A stretch of 49,623 bases of DNA from Bradyrhizobium diazoefficiens (GCF_018129965.1 NZ_JAFCKW010000037.1:1-49623); one strand, 5' to 3'. Shown: positions 18,434 through 27,483, counted from the first letter of the stretch. A program made the numbers and translations. Notes: generated by a model from the letters alone, not told the origin.

Positions 18434-19105
18434 CTACTTCAAATGCTTCGCGAAAAATTCCATGCTGCGCGGCCAGGCGATGTCGGCGCTCGCCTTGTCG
18501 TAGCTCGCGCGCTCGTCGCAATGGAAGCCGTGCTGGGCGCCGGGATAGACGAACACATCGACATCAGGTCGCTTCGCCCTGACGGTCTCGACATCGGTCA
18601 GCGGAATGCCTGAATCCTTCTCGCCGAAATGCAGCTGCGTCGGCACCTTCGGCGTCTCGTCGGCAAAGCGCACGACCGCGCCGCCGTAATAGCCAATCGC
18701 GGCCTTCAGGCCCGATAGTCGCGTCGCCGCGACAAAGGCGATGCTGCCGCCGAGGCAAAAGCCGATGATGCCGACCGGGCCGACGCTCTTCATCGCGTCG
18801 ATCGCGGCCTGGGTATCGCGCAGCATCGCCTCCCAGTCGGGACTGGCGACGAATTTGCGTGCCTCGGCGATCTCCTCGGGCGTATAGCCGGACTGGAAGT
18901 TCGGCGTCGTGCGGTCGAAGATCGACGGCGCGATCGCGACATAGCCTTCACCGGCGAGACGATCGCAAACCGAACGGATGTGGTGATTGACCCCGAAAAT
19001 TTCCTGGATCACCACCACCGCGCCCTTCGGGCTGCCGGAGGGATCCACGCGATAGGCGCCGAGCTGGAAATTGTCGGAGGCCGTCAGTTTGATGTCCTGT
19101 CCCAT
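18434..19105 (-). CDS. Dienelactone hydrolase family protein
   Basis: A 223-residue alpha/beta hydrolase. The triad of dienelactone hydrolases is visible: Cys117 in IIGFCLGGSIAF, Asp164 in FGEKDSGIPL and His192 in PGAQHGFHCDE; VVVIQEIFGVNHHIR is the conserved early segment with the Glu that activates the Cys. Family members open enol-lactones in chloroaromatic or protoanemonin degradation, but many paralogues have unknown ester substrates. The start at 19105 (MGQDIKLTASDNFQLGAYR) matches the family; an upstream extension would run into repeat sequence. No aromatic pathway genes surround it. Confidence 0.93.
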   Translation of the reverse strand: MGQDIKLTASDNFQLGAYRVDPSGSPKGAVVVIQEIFGVNHHIRSVCDRLAGEGYVAIAPSIFDRTTPNFQSGYTPEEIAEARKFVASPDWEAMLRDTQAAIDAMKSVGPVGIIGFCLGGSIAFVAATRLSGLKAAIGYYGGAVVRFADETPKVPTQLHFGEKDSGIPLTDVETVRAKRPDVDVFVYPGAQHGFHCDERASYDKASADIAWPRSMEFFAKHLK

Positions 19106-19146
19106 GCGGGTTGTCCTTCTTGTTACCGATCCGAAATTTTTGCTCT

Positions 19147-19262
19147 CACCCCTCATCCTGAGGAGCGCTCCAACGGAGCGCGTCTCGAAGGATCGAGGCC
19201 AGGATGCGAGAGCGGGGCCTGCATGGTTCGAGACGGCGCTTCGCGCCTCCTCACCATGAGGA
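19147..19262. repeat. Paired inverted repeat (CCTCATCCTGAGGAGC family)
   Basis: Left half begins CCTCATCCTGAGGAGCGC and includes CGTCTCGAAGGAT; the right half ends GCCTCCTCACCATGAGG with TTCGAGACGGCGC inside, i.e. its imperfect reverse complement. It is a third dispersed repeat type, ending at the stop codon of the gene at 19263. Confidence 0.8.
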
Positions 19263-19604
19263 TCACTCCCACATCCAGCTCTCGCCATAGTCCTCCTTCC
19301 ATCCCGCCAGGCGTCCGTGACGGAATTGCAGGAACAGGCGGTGGCGGGTGGGGATCAGGCGGCTGCCGCCGATGTTGCGCAGGGCGAGATAGATCTCGTT
19401 GCCGGGACGCCCCCGCACATATTGCAGCGGCTGGCCAAGGACGCGCGCGGCCTGATCGGCATCCATGCCGAAGGCGAGCGGCGTGGTGTTCGACAAGGTC
19501 TCGACGAAAGGCCGGCGCGGCGGCATCGTGCCGAAGGACTCGGCCTGCGCGGACACAGACATCGACAGCAACACCGCGCTCGCAGCCAACATCGTCCGCT
19601 TCAT
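19263..19604 (-). CDS. Small secreted protein of unknown function
   Basis: A 113-residue protein with a clear Sec signal peptide (MKRTMLAASAVLLSMSVSAQA, cleavage after AQA near residue 21). The mature part, with FGMDADQAARVLGQPLQYVR early and LFLQFRHGRLAGWKEDYG late, is reminiscent of BamE/SmpA-like small periplasmic domains, in which a helix-loop with a Gly-x-Pro precedes a three-strand sheet. That resemblance is weak and there is no lipobox. Its stop lies at the edge of a repeat, and the next gene in the same direction upstream ends 24 nt before its start, so it may follow the alpha/beta hydrolase in one transcript. Confidence 0.75.
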   Translation of the reverse strand: MKRTMLAASAVLLSMSVSAQAESFGTMPPRRPFVETLSNTTPLAFGMDADQAARVLGQPLQYVRGRPGNEIYLALRNIGGSRLIPTRHRLFLQFRHGRLAGWKEDYGESWMWE

Positions 19605-19628
19605 GGCCTGAGCTCCCGTCCGACCGTT

Positions 19629-20393
19629 TTACTCCGGCAAGTTCTTCAGGAAAGGCAGTACGGCGTCAACAAAAGCCTTGGGCTGATCGATGTTGACGGC
19701 ATGTCCGGCGGCGGGGATCACGACCTTTTGTGCGCCGGGGATTTTTGCCGCCATGTAATCCGACGCGGCGAGGAACGGCGTGTCGTCGGCGCCGACCACG
19801 ATCAGGCTGGGCACCTTGATGTCGGGCAGTAGCTCGATCACGCGCGCGTCGCGCTGGGTCAGCATGCCGCGCGCGGCAAGGGCCAATCCCCTGGCGTTGC
19901 GGTGGCTGGCGGTGGCGCGTTCGCGCGTTGCCGATTGCAGCATCGCCAGTCCCTCCCGGTCGAGCTTGTCGGCGGTGCCGAGCGCCCGCGCGTTCCAGGC
20001 CTGCCGCGCATCGTCCTTCTTGAAGCCGGGGCCGGTGTCGATGATCAGCAGCGCGCGAGTCCGATCCGGATACGCGCGATAGAATGCGAGCGACATGTAG
20101 CCGCCGAGCGACAGGACGCCGATGATGGCGCGCCTTGCTCCGACCGCATCGAGGATCGCCGCCATGTCACCCACAGTCAGCGCTTCGCTGTAGGCGCCGG
20201 GATCGTCGGGATAATCGGATTGGCCGTGGCCGCGCATGTCCCACAGGATCAGCTTGCAATCCTTGGCCAGCGCGTCGACCTGCCCATGCCACATCGCCGA
20301 GGTCGAGGAATAGCCGTGCGTGAGCAGCAATGGCGCACCGTTGCCGTGGACTTCGTAATGGATGCTGACACCGTCCCGATTGATCCGAGGCAT
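19629..20393 (-). CDS. Alpha/beta hydrolase
   Basis: A 254-residue soluble alpha/beta hydrolase. It opens with YEVHGNGAPLLLTHGYSSTS (oxyanion-hole HG), has WDMRGHGQSDYPDD, the nucleophile elbow IGVLSLGGYMSLAFY with Ser in place, an acid in IVVGADDTPFLAAS and the catalytic His in PAAGHAVNIDQP. The pattern resembles 3-oxoadipate enol-lactonases and related esterases. The substrate cannot be told. It is followed 24 nt later by a small secreted protein gene on the same strand. Confidence 0.92.
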   Translation of the reverse strand: MPRINRDGVSIHYEVHGNGAPLLLTHGYSSTSAMWHGQVDALAKDCKLILWDMRGHGQSDYPDDPGAYSEALTVGDMAAILDAVGARRAIIGVLSLGGYMSLAFYRAYPDRTRALLIIDTGPGFKKDDARQAWNARALGTADKLDREGLAMLQSATRERATASHRNARGLALAARGMLTQRDARVIELLPDIKVPSLIVVGADDTPFLAASDYMAAKIPGAQKVVIPAAGHAVNIDQPKAFVDAVLPFLKNLPE

Positions 20394-20750
20394 TGTTTCC
20401 GCCCTTTCTTTTTCTCTCGCCGCGAACTTGCTTCTTCACCCTCCCCTTCAGGGGAGGGTGAGTTTCGCCTTCGGCAACACTCTAACCTGCCGAGTTACAT
20501 CGAGGAAACCGCCCCGGGCGGCGTGTATGCGCGGAACACGCGCTGGTTGCGTCCAGTCGCTGCGCACTCGTCGCCATCGCAACGCACAACGAGCAGACCT
20601 CAGCTTTGTTTCGATCGATTCCAAATTGCATTTGCCTCTGGCTGCGAACGCGATCATTCTTGTCAGCAAGGTGGGCGCCAGCCCGGTGGGTGTCCGCCAT
20701 TTCAAGTTGCCGCCGTAAGCGGCTTCATGCACCGGCAGGGGAAGACGCCT
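20394..20750. other. Intergenic region upstream of the iorAB-like genes
   Basis: A 357-bp gap between divergent genes. A short palindrome (CACCCTCCCC / GGGGAGGGTG, 20437-20460) related to the 2651 repeat lies near the hydrolase start. The rest should hold the promoter for the molybdenum enzyme genes; AGGGGA at about 20737-20742 is their ribosome binding site. No gene is convincing here. Confidence 0.6.
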
Positions 20751-21242
20751 ATGCCAACGCTCACCATCAACGGGCGGAGTCTGTCCGTGGATGCGGCTAA
20801 CGACACGCCGCTCCTTTGGGCTATCCGCGAACAATTGCAGATGACCGGCACCAAGTTCGGCTGTGGTGCCGGGCTGTGCGGTGCCTGCACCGTGCACGTC
20901 AACGGCGAAGCCGTGCGCTCGTGCCAGACCATGCTCAGCGACGTCGCCGGCAAGAAGATCACCACCATCGAAGGCCTCGCCCCGAAGGGCGACCATCCGC
21001 TTCAGAAGGCGTGGATCGCCGAGCAGGTTCCGCAATGCGGCTACTGCCAGTCCGGACAGATCATGCAGGCGGCGTCGCTGCTGGCCAAGAATCCCAATCC
21101 GACCAAGGACGAGGTCGTGGCGCATATGGACGGCAATCTCTGCCGTTGCATGACCTATTCGCGGATCCAGAAAGCCATCATGCGCGCCGCCACCGAGATG
21201 CGCACCGCATCCGCTTCTGGCAACGAGCGGAGCCCCACATGA
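20751..21242 (+). CDS. iorA: Isoquinoline 1-oxidoreductase-type 2Fe-2S subunit
   Basis: A 163-residue small subunit of a xanthine oxidase family enzyme. The first 2Fe-2S cluster ligands are in FGCGAGLCGACTVHVNGE and RSCQTM (plant ferredoxin type), the second in CGYCQSGQ and GNLCRCM. It passes electrons from the molybdenum centre of the partner subunit to an external acceptor. The start at 20751 (MPTLTINGRSLSV) is normal for the family and has AGGGGA upstream. Its stop overlaps the start of the large subunit (ATGA, 21239-21242), so the two are coupled. No FAD subunit is seen, which fits the IorAB type that donates to a cytochrome rather than NAD. The actual substrate may be an aldehyde or N-heterocycle. 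Confidence 0.9.
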   Translation: MPTLTINGRSLSVDAANDTPLLWAIREQLQMTGTKFGCGAGLCGACTVHVNGEAVRSCQTMLSDVAGKKITTIEGLAPKGDHPLQKAWIAEQVPQCGYCQSGQIMQAASLLAKNPNPTKDEVVAHMDGNLCRCMTYSRIQKAIMRAATEMRTASASGNERSPT

Positions 21243-23533
21243 ACAAGCACGTGAACAACATCACCCCCGAAACGGCCGATCTCAGCCGCCGCTCCTTCCT
21301 CGTCGGCACGGCCGCCAGCGGCCTCGTGCTCGGCTATGCCGGCGTGCCCGGCATCGGTGAAGCGCTTGCCGCGGCTCCCGCCAATTTCGAGCCGAGCGTC
21401 TGGTATGCCATTTCGCCCGACGGTCTCGTCACCGTGACTTGCGGCAAGGCCGATATGGGCCAGCACATCGCCTCCACCATGGCGCAGATCGTCTGCGAGG
21501 AGCTTGGGGCGAAGTGGAGCGACATGCGGGTCAACCTCGCCTCCAACGATCCGAAGTTCAACGACCCCGTGCTCGGCGCGCAGATCACCGGCGGCAGCTG
21601 GTCGACCATGATGAACTTCGACGCCATGAGCCGGGCCGGCGCAGCCGGCCGGATCGCGCTGACGGAAGCCGCCGCCGCCGCCATGGGCCTGCCGCCCTAC
21701 TTCAAGGATCAGCTCGTCGTGCGCGACTCCATGGTCACGCATCCGAAGTCGAAGAAGCAGATGTCGTTCGGCGACATCGTCAAGAGCGGCAAGGCCACCA
21801 AGACCTTCACGCCGGACGAGCTCAAGGCGATCAAGCTGAAGACGCCGGATCAGTACACCATGATCGGGGTGTCGGTGCCGCAGCTCGACATCCCCTCCAA
21901 GACCAACGGCACCGCCAAATACGGCATCGACGTGATGCTGCCGGGCATGGCCTATGGTGCGATCGTCACCCCGCCGGTGCGGTTCGGGGCGACGGTGAAA
22001 TCGGTCGACGACGCTGAGGCCAAGAAGGTCCCCGGCTTCATCAAGGCCGTCATCCTCGACGACAAGACACAGACGACGTCGGGCTGGGTGGTCGCGGTGG
22101 CCGGCACTTACGCCAACGCCAGGAAGGCGGCGCAGGCGCTGAAGATCGCCTATGACGGCGGCCCGAACGCGAAGGTGTCGAGCCAGTCGCTGCTCGACGA
22201 GGCCAAGCGGCTGCAGAAGCTTGAGGATTCCGGCCAGTTCTTCGTCAAGGACGGCGATCCCAGCGCGGCTTTCGGCGCGGCGGCCAAGGTGGTCGAGGCC
22301 GAGTACACCACCAGCATCAACATCCACGCGCCGATGGAGCCGATGAACGCCACTGCGGAGTTCAAGGGCGACATCCTGCATATCTATTCGGGCAACCAGT
22401 TCGCGACGCGCTCCGGCGCGATCGCAGCGGGCGCTGCCGGGATCGATCCGAAGTTCGTGGTGATGCACCAGCTCTGGCTCGGCGGCGGCTTCGGCCGCAG
22501 GCTCGATGCCGACATGATGGTGCCGGCCGTGCAGGCGGCCAAGGCGGTCGGCAAGCCGGTGAAGGTGATCTATTCGCGCGAGAACGACATGACGATGGAT
22601 TTCTCGCGTCCGCTCACCTACCAGAAGGTGAAGGCCGGCGTGGACGGCGACGGCAAGCTCACCGCGCTCAGCCACGACGTGGTCTCGGCCTGGCCGACCC
22701 AGCGCTGGGGGATCCCCGATTTCCTCACGCCCTCGGTCGACAAGAAGGGTCCGCTCGATTCCTTCACGGTGAACGGCGCCGACTTCTTCTACACAGTGCC
22801 CAACCATCATGTGCGCGCGATCAAGAACGAACTCGCGCACAACGCCACCCCGTCGGGCCAGCTCCGTTCGGTGGCGCCCGGCTGGACCTTCTGGGCGATC
22901 GAAAGCATGATCGACGAGATCGCGGTTGCGACCGGTAAGGACCCGGCGCAGTTCCGCATCGCGCTGCTCGACGGCAAGGGCAAGAACGACGGCGGCGCGC
23001 AGCGGCTGCGCAACACGCTGCTCGCCGCGATGGGTCTGTCCGGCTACGGCACCAGGCAATTGCCGAAAGGCGAGGGCATGGGTGTGGCCTGCGTCTCGTC
23101 GCAGGAGCGCGCGACCGCGAGCTGGACGGCCTGTGTCGCCCATGTCGCGGTGGCGCCATCGGGCGAGGTGACCGTGAAGAAGCTCACGGTCGCAACCGAC
23201 GTCGGCACCCAGGTGCATCCCGACAATATCCGCGCCCAGGTCGAGGGCGCGGCGTTGTGGGGCCTGTCGCTGGCGATGTACGAGAAGGCGACCTTGAAGG
23301 ACGGTGGCATCGAACAGACCAATTTCGACAGCTACACGCCCTTGCGCATGAGCCAGATGCCCGAGGTCGCGGTCGCCGTGATCGCCAACGGCGAAAAGGC
23401 CACCGGTGTCGGCGAGCCCGCCGTCACGGTGGTCGCCCCGGCCATCGGCAACGCCATCTTCAACGCCAGCGGCGCCCGCGTCCGGGCGCTGCCGATCACG
23501 GCCGAGGCCGTGAAGGGCGCGATGAAGGCGTGA
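21239..23533 (+). CDS. iorB: Isoquinoline 1-oxidoreductase-type molybdopterin-binding subunit
   Basis: A 764-residue large subunit. A twin-arginine signal (SRRSFLVGTAASGLVLGYAG) near the N-terminus indicates folded export to the periplasm with its cofactor. The Mo-binding domain follows, with NIHAPMEPMNATAEF, LWLGGGFGRRLDADM and the C-terminal GVGEPAVTVVAPAIGNAI, where the Glu of GVGEP is the expected catalytic base of this superfamily. It hydroxylates an aldehyde or heteroaromatic compound with water-derived oxygen. It overlaps iorA by 4 nt; a strong hairpin terminator lies 25 nt after the stop. No XdhC-type maturation gene or cytochrome is adjacent, so those must be elsewhere. Similarity is to the isoquinoline type, substrate unproven. 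Confidence 0.9.
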   Translation: MNKHVNNITPETADLSRRSFLVGTAASGLVLGYAGVPGIGEALAAAPANFEPSVWYAISPDGLVTVTCGKADMGQHIASTMAQIVCEELGAKWSDMRVNLASNDPKFNDPVLGAQITGGSWSTMMNFDAMSRAGAAGRIALTEAAAAAMGLPPYFKDQLVVRDSMVTHPKSKKQMSFGDIVKSGKATKTFTPDELKAIKLKTPDQYTMIGVSVPQLDIPSKTNGTAKYGIDVMLPGMAYGAIVTPPVRFGATVKSVDDAEAKKVPGFIKAVILDDKTQTTSGWVVAVAGTYANARKAAQALKIAYDGGPNAKVSSQSLLDEAKRLQKLEDSGQFFVKDGDPSAAFGAAAKVVEAEYTTSINIHAPMEPMNATAEFKGDILHIYSGNQFATRSGAIAAGAAGIDPKFVVMHQLWLGGGFGRRLDADMMVPAVQAAKAVGKPVKVIYSRENDMTMDFSRPLTYQKVKAGVDGDGKLTALSHDVVSAWPTQRWGIPDFLTPSVDKKGPLDSFTVNGADFFYTVPNHHVRAIKNELAHNATPSGQLRSVAPGWTFWAIESMIDEIAVATGKDPAQFRIALLDGKGKNDGGAQRLRNTLLAAMGLSGYGTRQLPKGEGMGVACVSSQERATASWTACVAHVAVAPSGEVTVKKLTVATDVGTQVHPDNIRAQVEGAALWGLSLAMYEKATLKDGGIEQTNFDSYTPLRMSQMPEVAVAVIANGEKATGVGEPAVTVVAPAIGNAIFNASGARVRALPITAEAVKGAMKA

Positions 23534-23558
23534 GGTGGCCGAAAGGCTGTTTGAGGCG

Positions 23559-23593
23559 ATCCGCCGGAGGCCAGCCTCCGGCGGATTTTGTTT
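23559..23593 (+). terminator. Rho-independent terminator after iorAB
   Basis: A perfect 12-bp stem (ATCCGCCGGAGG, loop CCAG, CCTCCGGCGGAT; 23559-23586) followed by TTTGTTTG. It ends the two-gene molybdenum enzyme transcript. Confidence 0.9.
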
Positions 23594-23714
23594 GTCATGC
23601 GGAAGGCCGCATCCAATCGTCCCGCTGCGCCACTGCGGGGCGTCATGGAAGCATTGTTCCGACATCGCAGGCGTGTCCGGTGGGGCGAAGAACGTAGAAA
23701 GCGTGGCGAAGCGA

Positions 23715-24347
23715 ATGGCGCGAAAACTGAAGACCTATCAGACATCGCTGGGCTTCTTTGAGCAGGCCATCGCCGCCCCGTCGATGAAGGCTGCCCTGGA
23801 GGCGTGGGGCGCCGACAGCAATCTGTTTCACCAGGGTGTGGCGAAGGAGAGCCGCGATCCGGACATCATCGCCGCGACCATGGCGAAGCCGGGCGTCGTG
23901 CTCAAACGGCCGGTGGGAACAGACGGGCCGTTCGGTGAGCACGCCGACCTGCCGAAGACTCTCGGCGAGGACGGGCTCAAGAAGGCTGCCCTCGCGGGAG
24001 CGGGTCGCAAGCCTGCAGGTCGCAAGGCGAAAAAATCGTTGTCCCGCTCGGCCAAGGCGGACGACCGGAAAGCGGCTGAAGCGTACGAACGCGAGCGGCA
24101 AAGCCGCGAGCGCGCGGAGGCGAAGGAAGAGGCAGCCCGGCAGAAACAGCGCGAACGCAGGCAGCGGGCCGTCGACAAGGCGCAGAGGGCCTTGGACAAG
24201 GCGAGGGACGAGCACACCCAGCGCGCCGCCGCCCTGCAAACCGAAGTCGAGAAGATCCAGGCGCGGCTGAATGCGGAGGAGGCGGGTTGGAACGAGATGC
24301 ACGCGAAGCTCCAGGCGGCATTGCGGCGCGCGGGAGACGGGGGCTGA
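23715..24347 (+). CDS. TolA-like coiled-coil protein of unknown function
   Basis: A 210-residue cytosolic-looking protein. The N-terminal third is globular (KLKTYQTSLGFFEQAIAAPS, then LEAWGADSNLFHQGVAKESR). From about residue 95 it becomes a highly charged Lys/Arg/Ala/Glu region, predicted to form a long coiled coil (AEAYERERQSRERAEAKEEA onward), ending with a short heptad-like segment. Automated pipelines often call such proteins TolA, but there is no membrane anchor or TolA C-terminal domain, so the name reflects composition only. ATG at 23715 is used; GTG at 23703 in the same frame is an alternative. The 233-nt gap to the next gene shows no repeat. Confidence 0.75.
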   Translation: MARKLKTYQTSLGFFEQAIAAPSMKAALEAWGADSNLFHQGVAKESRDPDIIAATMAKPGVVLKRPVGTDGPFGEHADLPKTLGEDGLKKAALAGAGRKPAGRKAKKSLSRSAKADDRKAAEAYERERQSRERAEAKEEAARQKQRERRQRAVDKAQRALDKARDEHTQRAAALQTEVEKIQARLNAEEAGWNEMHAKLQAALRRAGDGG

Positions 24348-24580
24348 CATAGACCGCCTGGGCACTGGAGGGAGGCGCAACCGCGAAAATATCCCTTTAT
24401 TATCAACGGCCCGGCTACTGTGCATGGGGTTGTTTTCGATCTTTGGCCCGAAGCCAGAACCGATATCCCTAAAATTGCGCTCAATTCCGCAAGGCTCCCT
24501 TGAGCACGCCTCTTAAGGTCCGGGGAACCTGATCCGGATTAGGCTTTCGCCAAATATTCTCCCGTGCTCTTGGGGACGTC

Positions 24581-25675
24581 ATGAACGCGCCAGCCAAATC
24601 CGCCGTCAAACGCCGGCTTCTGCTCGCCTCCGACCGGAGCGATGCGAGCAGCGAGCTCGCCAGCATCCTCAAGGCGGTCGGCGACGTCTCGACGGTGACG
24701 ACACAGGAGATTCCCGAGCAGCCCTCGCGCGATCTGTCCGGCCTCGTCGTCGACATCAATCTGCGTTCGCCCGAAAGCGTGCAGCGGGTGCGCAACAAGC
24801 TGCGCGGCGATGCCTATCACGCGATGCCGCGGCTGTTCGTGCTTGCGGATGCCCTGCATCACGGCACCATGCAGGCCTGGGCGCTCGGGGCCACCGACAC
24901 GATCTCGCGGCCGCTGCAGCCCGATGCGATCCTGCAGCGCATCCGCGCCGCATTTCCCGACACCACGGTCTATGACGAAACCGATCGCGGCAAGACGCTG
25001 AACCGCGGCGTCGAAGCGGCGCATGCGGTGCTGACGAAGATGTTCGAGAAGTTGCCGCTCGGCGTGCCCTTGAGCTTCGACGACGTCGTCGCTGCCGAGA
25101 ACAAGATCCTGAAGGCCATCAAGCACTCCTCGTTGCGCGAATGGCTCACCGCCGTCGGCTGCCACCATGTCGGCAGCTATCGGCATTGCCTGTTCGTCAC
25201 CGGCTTTGCGGTCGCCTTCGCGCAGCATCTCGGCATGCGCGAGGACGACCAGCGCCGGCTGACCCGCGCCGCCCTGCTGCACGACGTCGGCAAGGCATTC
25301 GTTCCCACCGCGCTGCTCGACAAGCCCGGCAAGCTCACGGACGAGGAGATGGACTTGGTTCGCCAGCATCCGCGCCGCGGCTATGACGCGCTCGCCGAGC
25401 AAGGCGGCTTCCCGCCGGAGATGCTGGACGTGGTGCTGCATCACCACGAATTCCTCGACGGCTCGGGCTATCCGAACAATCTGTCGTCGAACCAGATCAG
25501 CGACATCGTGCGGTTGACGACGATCGTCGACATCTACGCTGCCCTGGTGGAGAAGCGCGCCTACCGCATGCCCTTCACCCATTCCCGCGCCTTCACGATG
25601 ATGGAAGGCATGGGCGGCAAGCTGGATCAGCAATTGTTGCAGGCCTTCAGGCCGGTGGCGCTGGGATCGTTCTGA
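24581..25675 (+). CDS. HD-GYP domain protein, probable cyclic di-GMP phosphodiesterase
   Basis: A 364-residue protein. Residues about 10-125 form a degenerate receiver-like domain (KRRLLLASDRSDASSELASI at the start, then FVLADALHHGTMQAWALGAT) in which the phospho-acceptor context is weak (GLVVDINLRSP). The HD-GYP domain follows: HD at 234-235 (LLHDVGKAF), then HHHE at 287-290 and DGSGYP at 293-298. These are the metal and c-di-GMP binding residues, and the GYP motif is intact, so hydrolysis is plausible. It would act opposite to diguanylate cyclases such as the GGDEF-EAL protein at 42.5-45.6 kb. GGGGA shortly precedes the ATG. Phosphorylation control is doubtful. Confidence 0.9.
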   Translation: MNAPAKSAVKRRLLLASDRSDASSELASILKAVGDVSTVTTQEIPEQPSRDLSGLVVDINLRSPESVQRVRNKLRGDAYHAMPRLFVLADALHHGTMQAWALGATDTISRPLQPDAILQRIRAAFPDTTVYDETDRGKTLNRGVEAAHAVLTKMFEKLPLGVPLSFDDVVAAENKILKAIKHSSLREWLTAVGCHHVGSYRHCLFVTGFAVAFAQHLGMREDDQRRLTRAALLHDVGKAFVPTALLDKPGKLTDEEMDLVRQHPRRGYDALAEQGGFPPEMLDVVLHHHEFLDGSGYPNNLSSNQISDIVRLTTIVDIYAALVEKRAYRMPFTHSRAFTMMEGMGGKLDQQLLQAFRPVALGSF

Positions 25676-25686
25676 TAATTGAGCCT

Positions 25687-25766
25687 TTCATTCCGGGGCG
25701 ATGCCAAGCATCCAACCCGGAATCTCCAGATTCCGGGTTCCACGCTGCGCGTTGCCCCGGAATGAC
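25687..25766. repeat. Paired inverted repeat (CATTCCGGGG family)
   Basis: Imperfect inverted arms from CATTCCGGGGCGATGC to GCCCCGGAATGAC with an inner palindrome AACCCGGAATCT / AGATTCCGGGTT. It separates convergent HD-GYP and acyl-CoA ligase genes and is related to 18317-18416. Confidence 0.8.
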
Positions 25767-25771
25767 ACGCC

Positions 25772-27352
25772 TTACTCAACCATCTTCCTCAGCTCCGCCT
25801 TCGCCACCTTCTCCAGCGTCGACCGCGGCATGTCGTCGACGAACCTCACCTCGCGCGGGACCTTGAAATCGGCAAGGCCCTTGCGGCAGGCGGCCATCAC
25901 GCGGTCGTGCAGATCGGGCGGAGCGCCCGCGACGCCGCCATGCGGGATGATGAAGACGACAGGCACCTCGTCCAGCATCGGATGCTTCTTCGCCACCACC
26001 GCCGCCTCGCGCACGCCGGATACGACCGCGATCACCTGCTCGATCTCCGAGGCCGCGACGTTCTCGCCGCCGACCTTCAACATGTCCTTGGCGCGGTCGC
26101 CGAACTTGATGAAACCGTTCTCCAGCCGCGTCACGCGGTCGCCGGTGAGGAAGAAGCCGTTCGCGTCGAAACTTTCGCGCGTCGCCGTCTCGTTGTGGAG
26201 ATATTCGGCGAACAACGACAGGCCGGGAATGCCCTTGATCGCGAGATTGCCGGTGTCGCCGATCTCGGTCGGCCGGCCGTCGTCGTCGGTGATGCGGATC
26301 TGATACTCCGGTGCGGCGCGGCCGATCGACATCGGAATGTTGGGCTGGTCGACCTCGCCGATGATGCCGTGGGTGATGGTTTCGGTCATGCCCCACCAGC
26401 CGATCATCTTGACGCCGAAGGCGGCGAAGGCCGGCGGCTCGCTGATGGCGGTGCCCCACAGGCGGAACTTGTGATCCCTCGGAATCTCCTGCTCGAGCAG
26501 CGCTTTCATGCAGAACGCAATGGTCGAGGTCCAGGTCGAACCGTGCTCGCGCGCGACGCCCCAGAACCGGCTCGCCGAGAAGCGCGGCTGGATCACGCAG
26601 GTGGCGCCGACCCATAGTGCGGCCAGCATGGAATAGGCCAGCGCGTTGGTGTGGAACAGCGGCAGATAGGTCTGGTGCACGTCGCTCGCGTGCAAATCCT
26701 CATGCGCGGCGTTGATCTTGGCGCCCCACAGCGCGTTGGCATGGGTCCAGAGCACCGCCTTCGGACGCGACGTCGTGCCCGACGTGTACTGCACGCTGCA
26801 TGGCGCGAGCGGATCGGTCGCGCGGCGCGGACGGTCCGCGCTGTCGGCGAACAGCGCCTCGAAGCTGTCGCCGCGCGTGACGGCCTGCGCTGGCGCCGCG
26901 CCGGCATCGTGCGAGGTCACCGCCATCCAGCGGATGTTGCGGCAGTTCTGCGCGACGATCTCGGCATAGGCCGGCTGTGTGATCGCGGCGACAGCGCCGC
27001 AATGATCGGCGAAGTACGCGATCTCCGCGGGCGCCGAACGGGTGTTGGTGGTGACCGCGATCGCGCCGAGTTCGACGCAGGCGAACCAGGCCAGCAGCGC
27101 CTCGATGCAATTGTCCAAGTGAATGAGGACATACTCGCCGGGCTTGACGCCGCGCCTGGCGAGCCCCGCCGAGAGCGCGCCGACCCGCTCGTGAAACTCG
27201 CCATAGCTCCAGCGCCGCGCGGGCGCGTCGAACGGCGCCCAGATCAGGAACGGATGTGAGCCGCGCACCTCGGCGCGCATCCTGAGCAGCCACGGCACGT
27301 CGAGTCCGTCGAACGGGCCCACGATTCCAGCGGCGGTGTGTTGACGTGACAT
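25772..27352 (-). CDS. AMP-dependent acyl-CoA synthetase / ligase
   Basis: A 526-residue ANL-superfamily enzyme that adenylates a carboxylic acid and transfers it to CoA. Core motifs: P-loop YTSGTTSRPKAVLWTHAN, the A5-type WWGMTETITHG, A7/A8 FLTGDRVTRLENGFIKFGDR and MLKVGGENVAASEIE, and near the C-terminus STLEKVAKAELRK, where the catalytic Lys lies at the normal place though its usual Gly-Lys context is altered. It most resembles CaiC / medium-chain acid ligases. The ATG at 27352 has GGAGGA about 5 nt before it, which favours it over an ATG 12 nt upstream. No pathway partner is adjacent, so the acid is unknown. Confidence 0.92.
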   Translation of the reverse strand: MSRQHTAAGIVGPFDGLDVPWLLRMRAEVRGSHPFLIWAPFDAPARRWSYGEFHERVGALSAGLARRGVKPGEYVLIHLDNCIEALLAWFACVELGAIAVTTNTRSAPAEIAYFADHCGAVAAITQPAYAEIVAQNCRNIRWMAVTSHDAGAAPAQAVTRGDSFEALFADSADRPRRATDPLAPCSVQYTSGTTSRPKAVLWTHANALWGAKINAAHEDLHASDVHQTYLPLFHTNALAYSMLAALWVGATCVIQPRFSASRFWGVAREHGSTWTSTIAFCMKALLEQEIPRDHKFRLWGTAISEPPAFAAFGVKMIGWWGMTETITHGIIGEVDQPNIPMSIGRAAPEYQIRITDDDGRPTEIGDTGNLAIKGIPGLSLFAEYLHNETATRESFDANGFFLTGDRVTRLENGFIKFGDRAKDMLKVGGENVAASEIEQVIAVVSGVREAAVVAKKHPMLDEVPVVFIIPHGGVAGAPPDLHDRVMAACRKGLADFKVPREVRFVDDMPRSTLEKVAKAELRKMVE

Positions 27353-27483
27353 GTGTCCTCCCATGCAGCCTGCATCTTGGTGGCGGCTGTCTTTGGATGA
27401 TTGCGTCTTCCTGCCATCGAATGACGCGGCGCGCAAATCGGAGGCGACGACATGCCGGTTGGTGCGCGCACTCTCTCTCCTCC

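Noticed and set aside
20362..20718. Open plus-strand frame before iorA
   Set aside because: It crosses a palindromic repeat and the start of the divergent hydrolase gene and has no recognisable protein features.
21155..23665. An 836-codon minus-strand frame opposite iorB
   Set aside because: Antisense shadow of the molybdopterin subunit, with His/Arg/Gly-rich composition and no domain.
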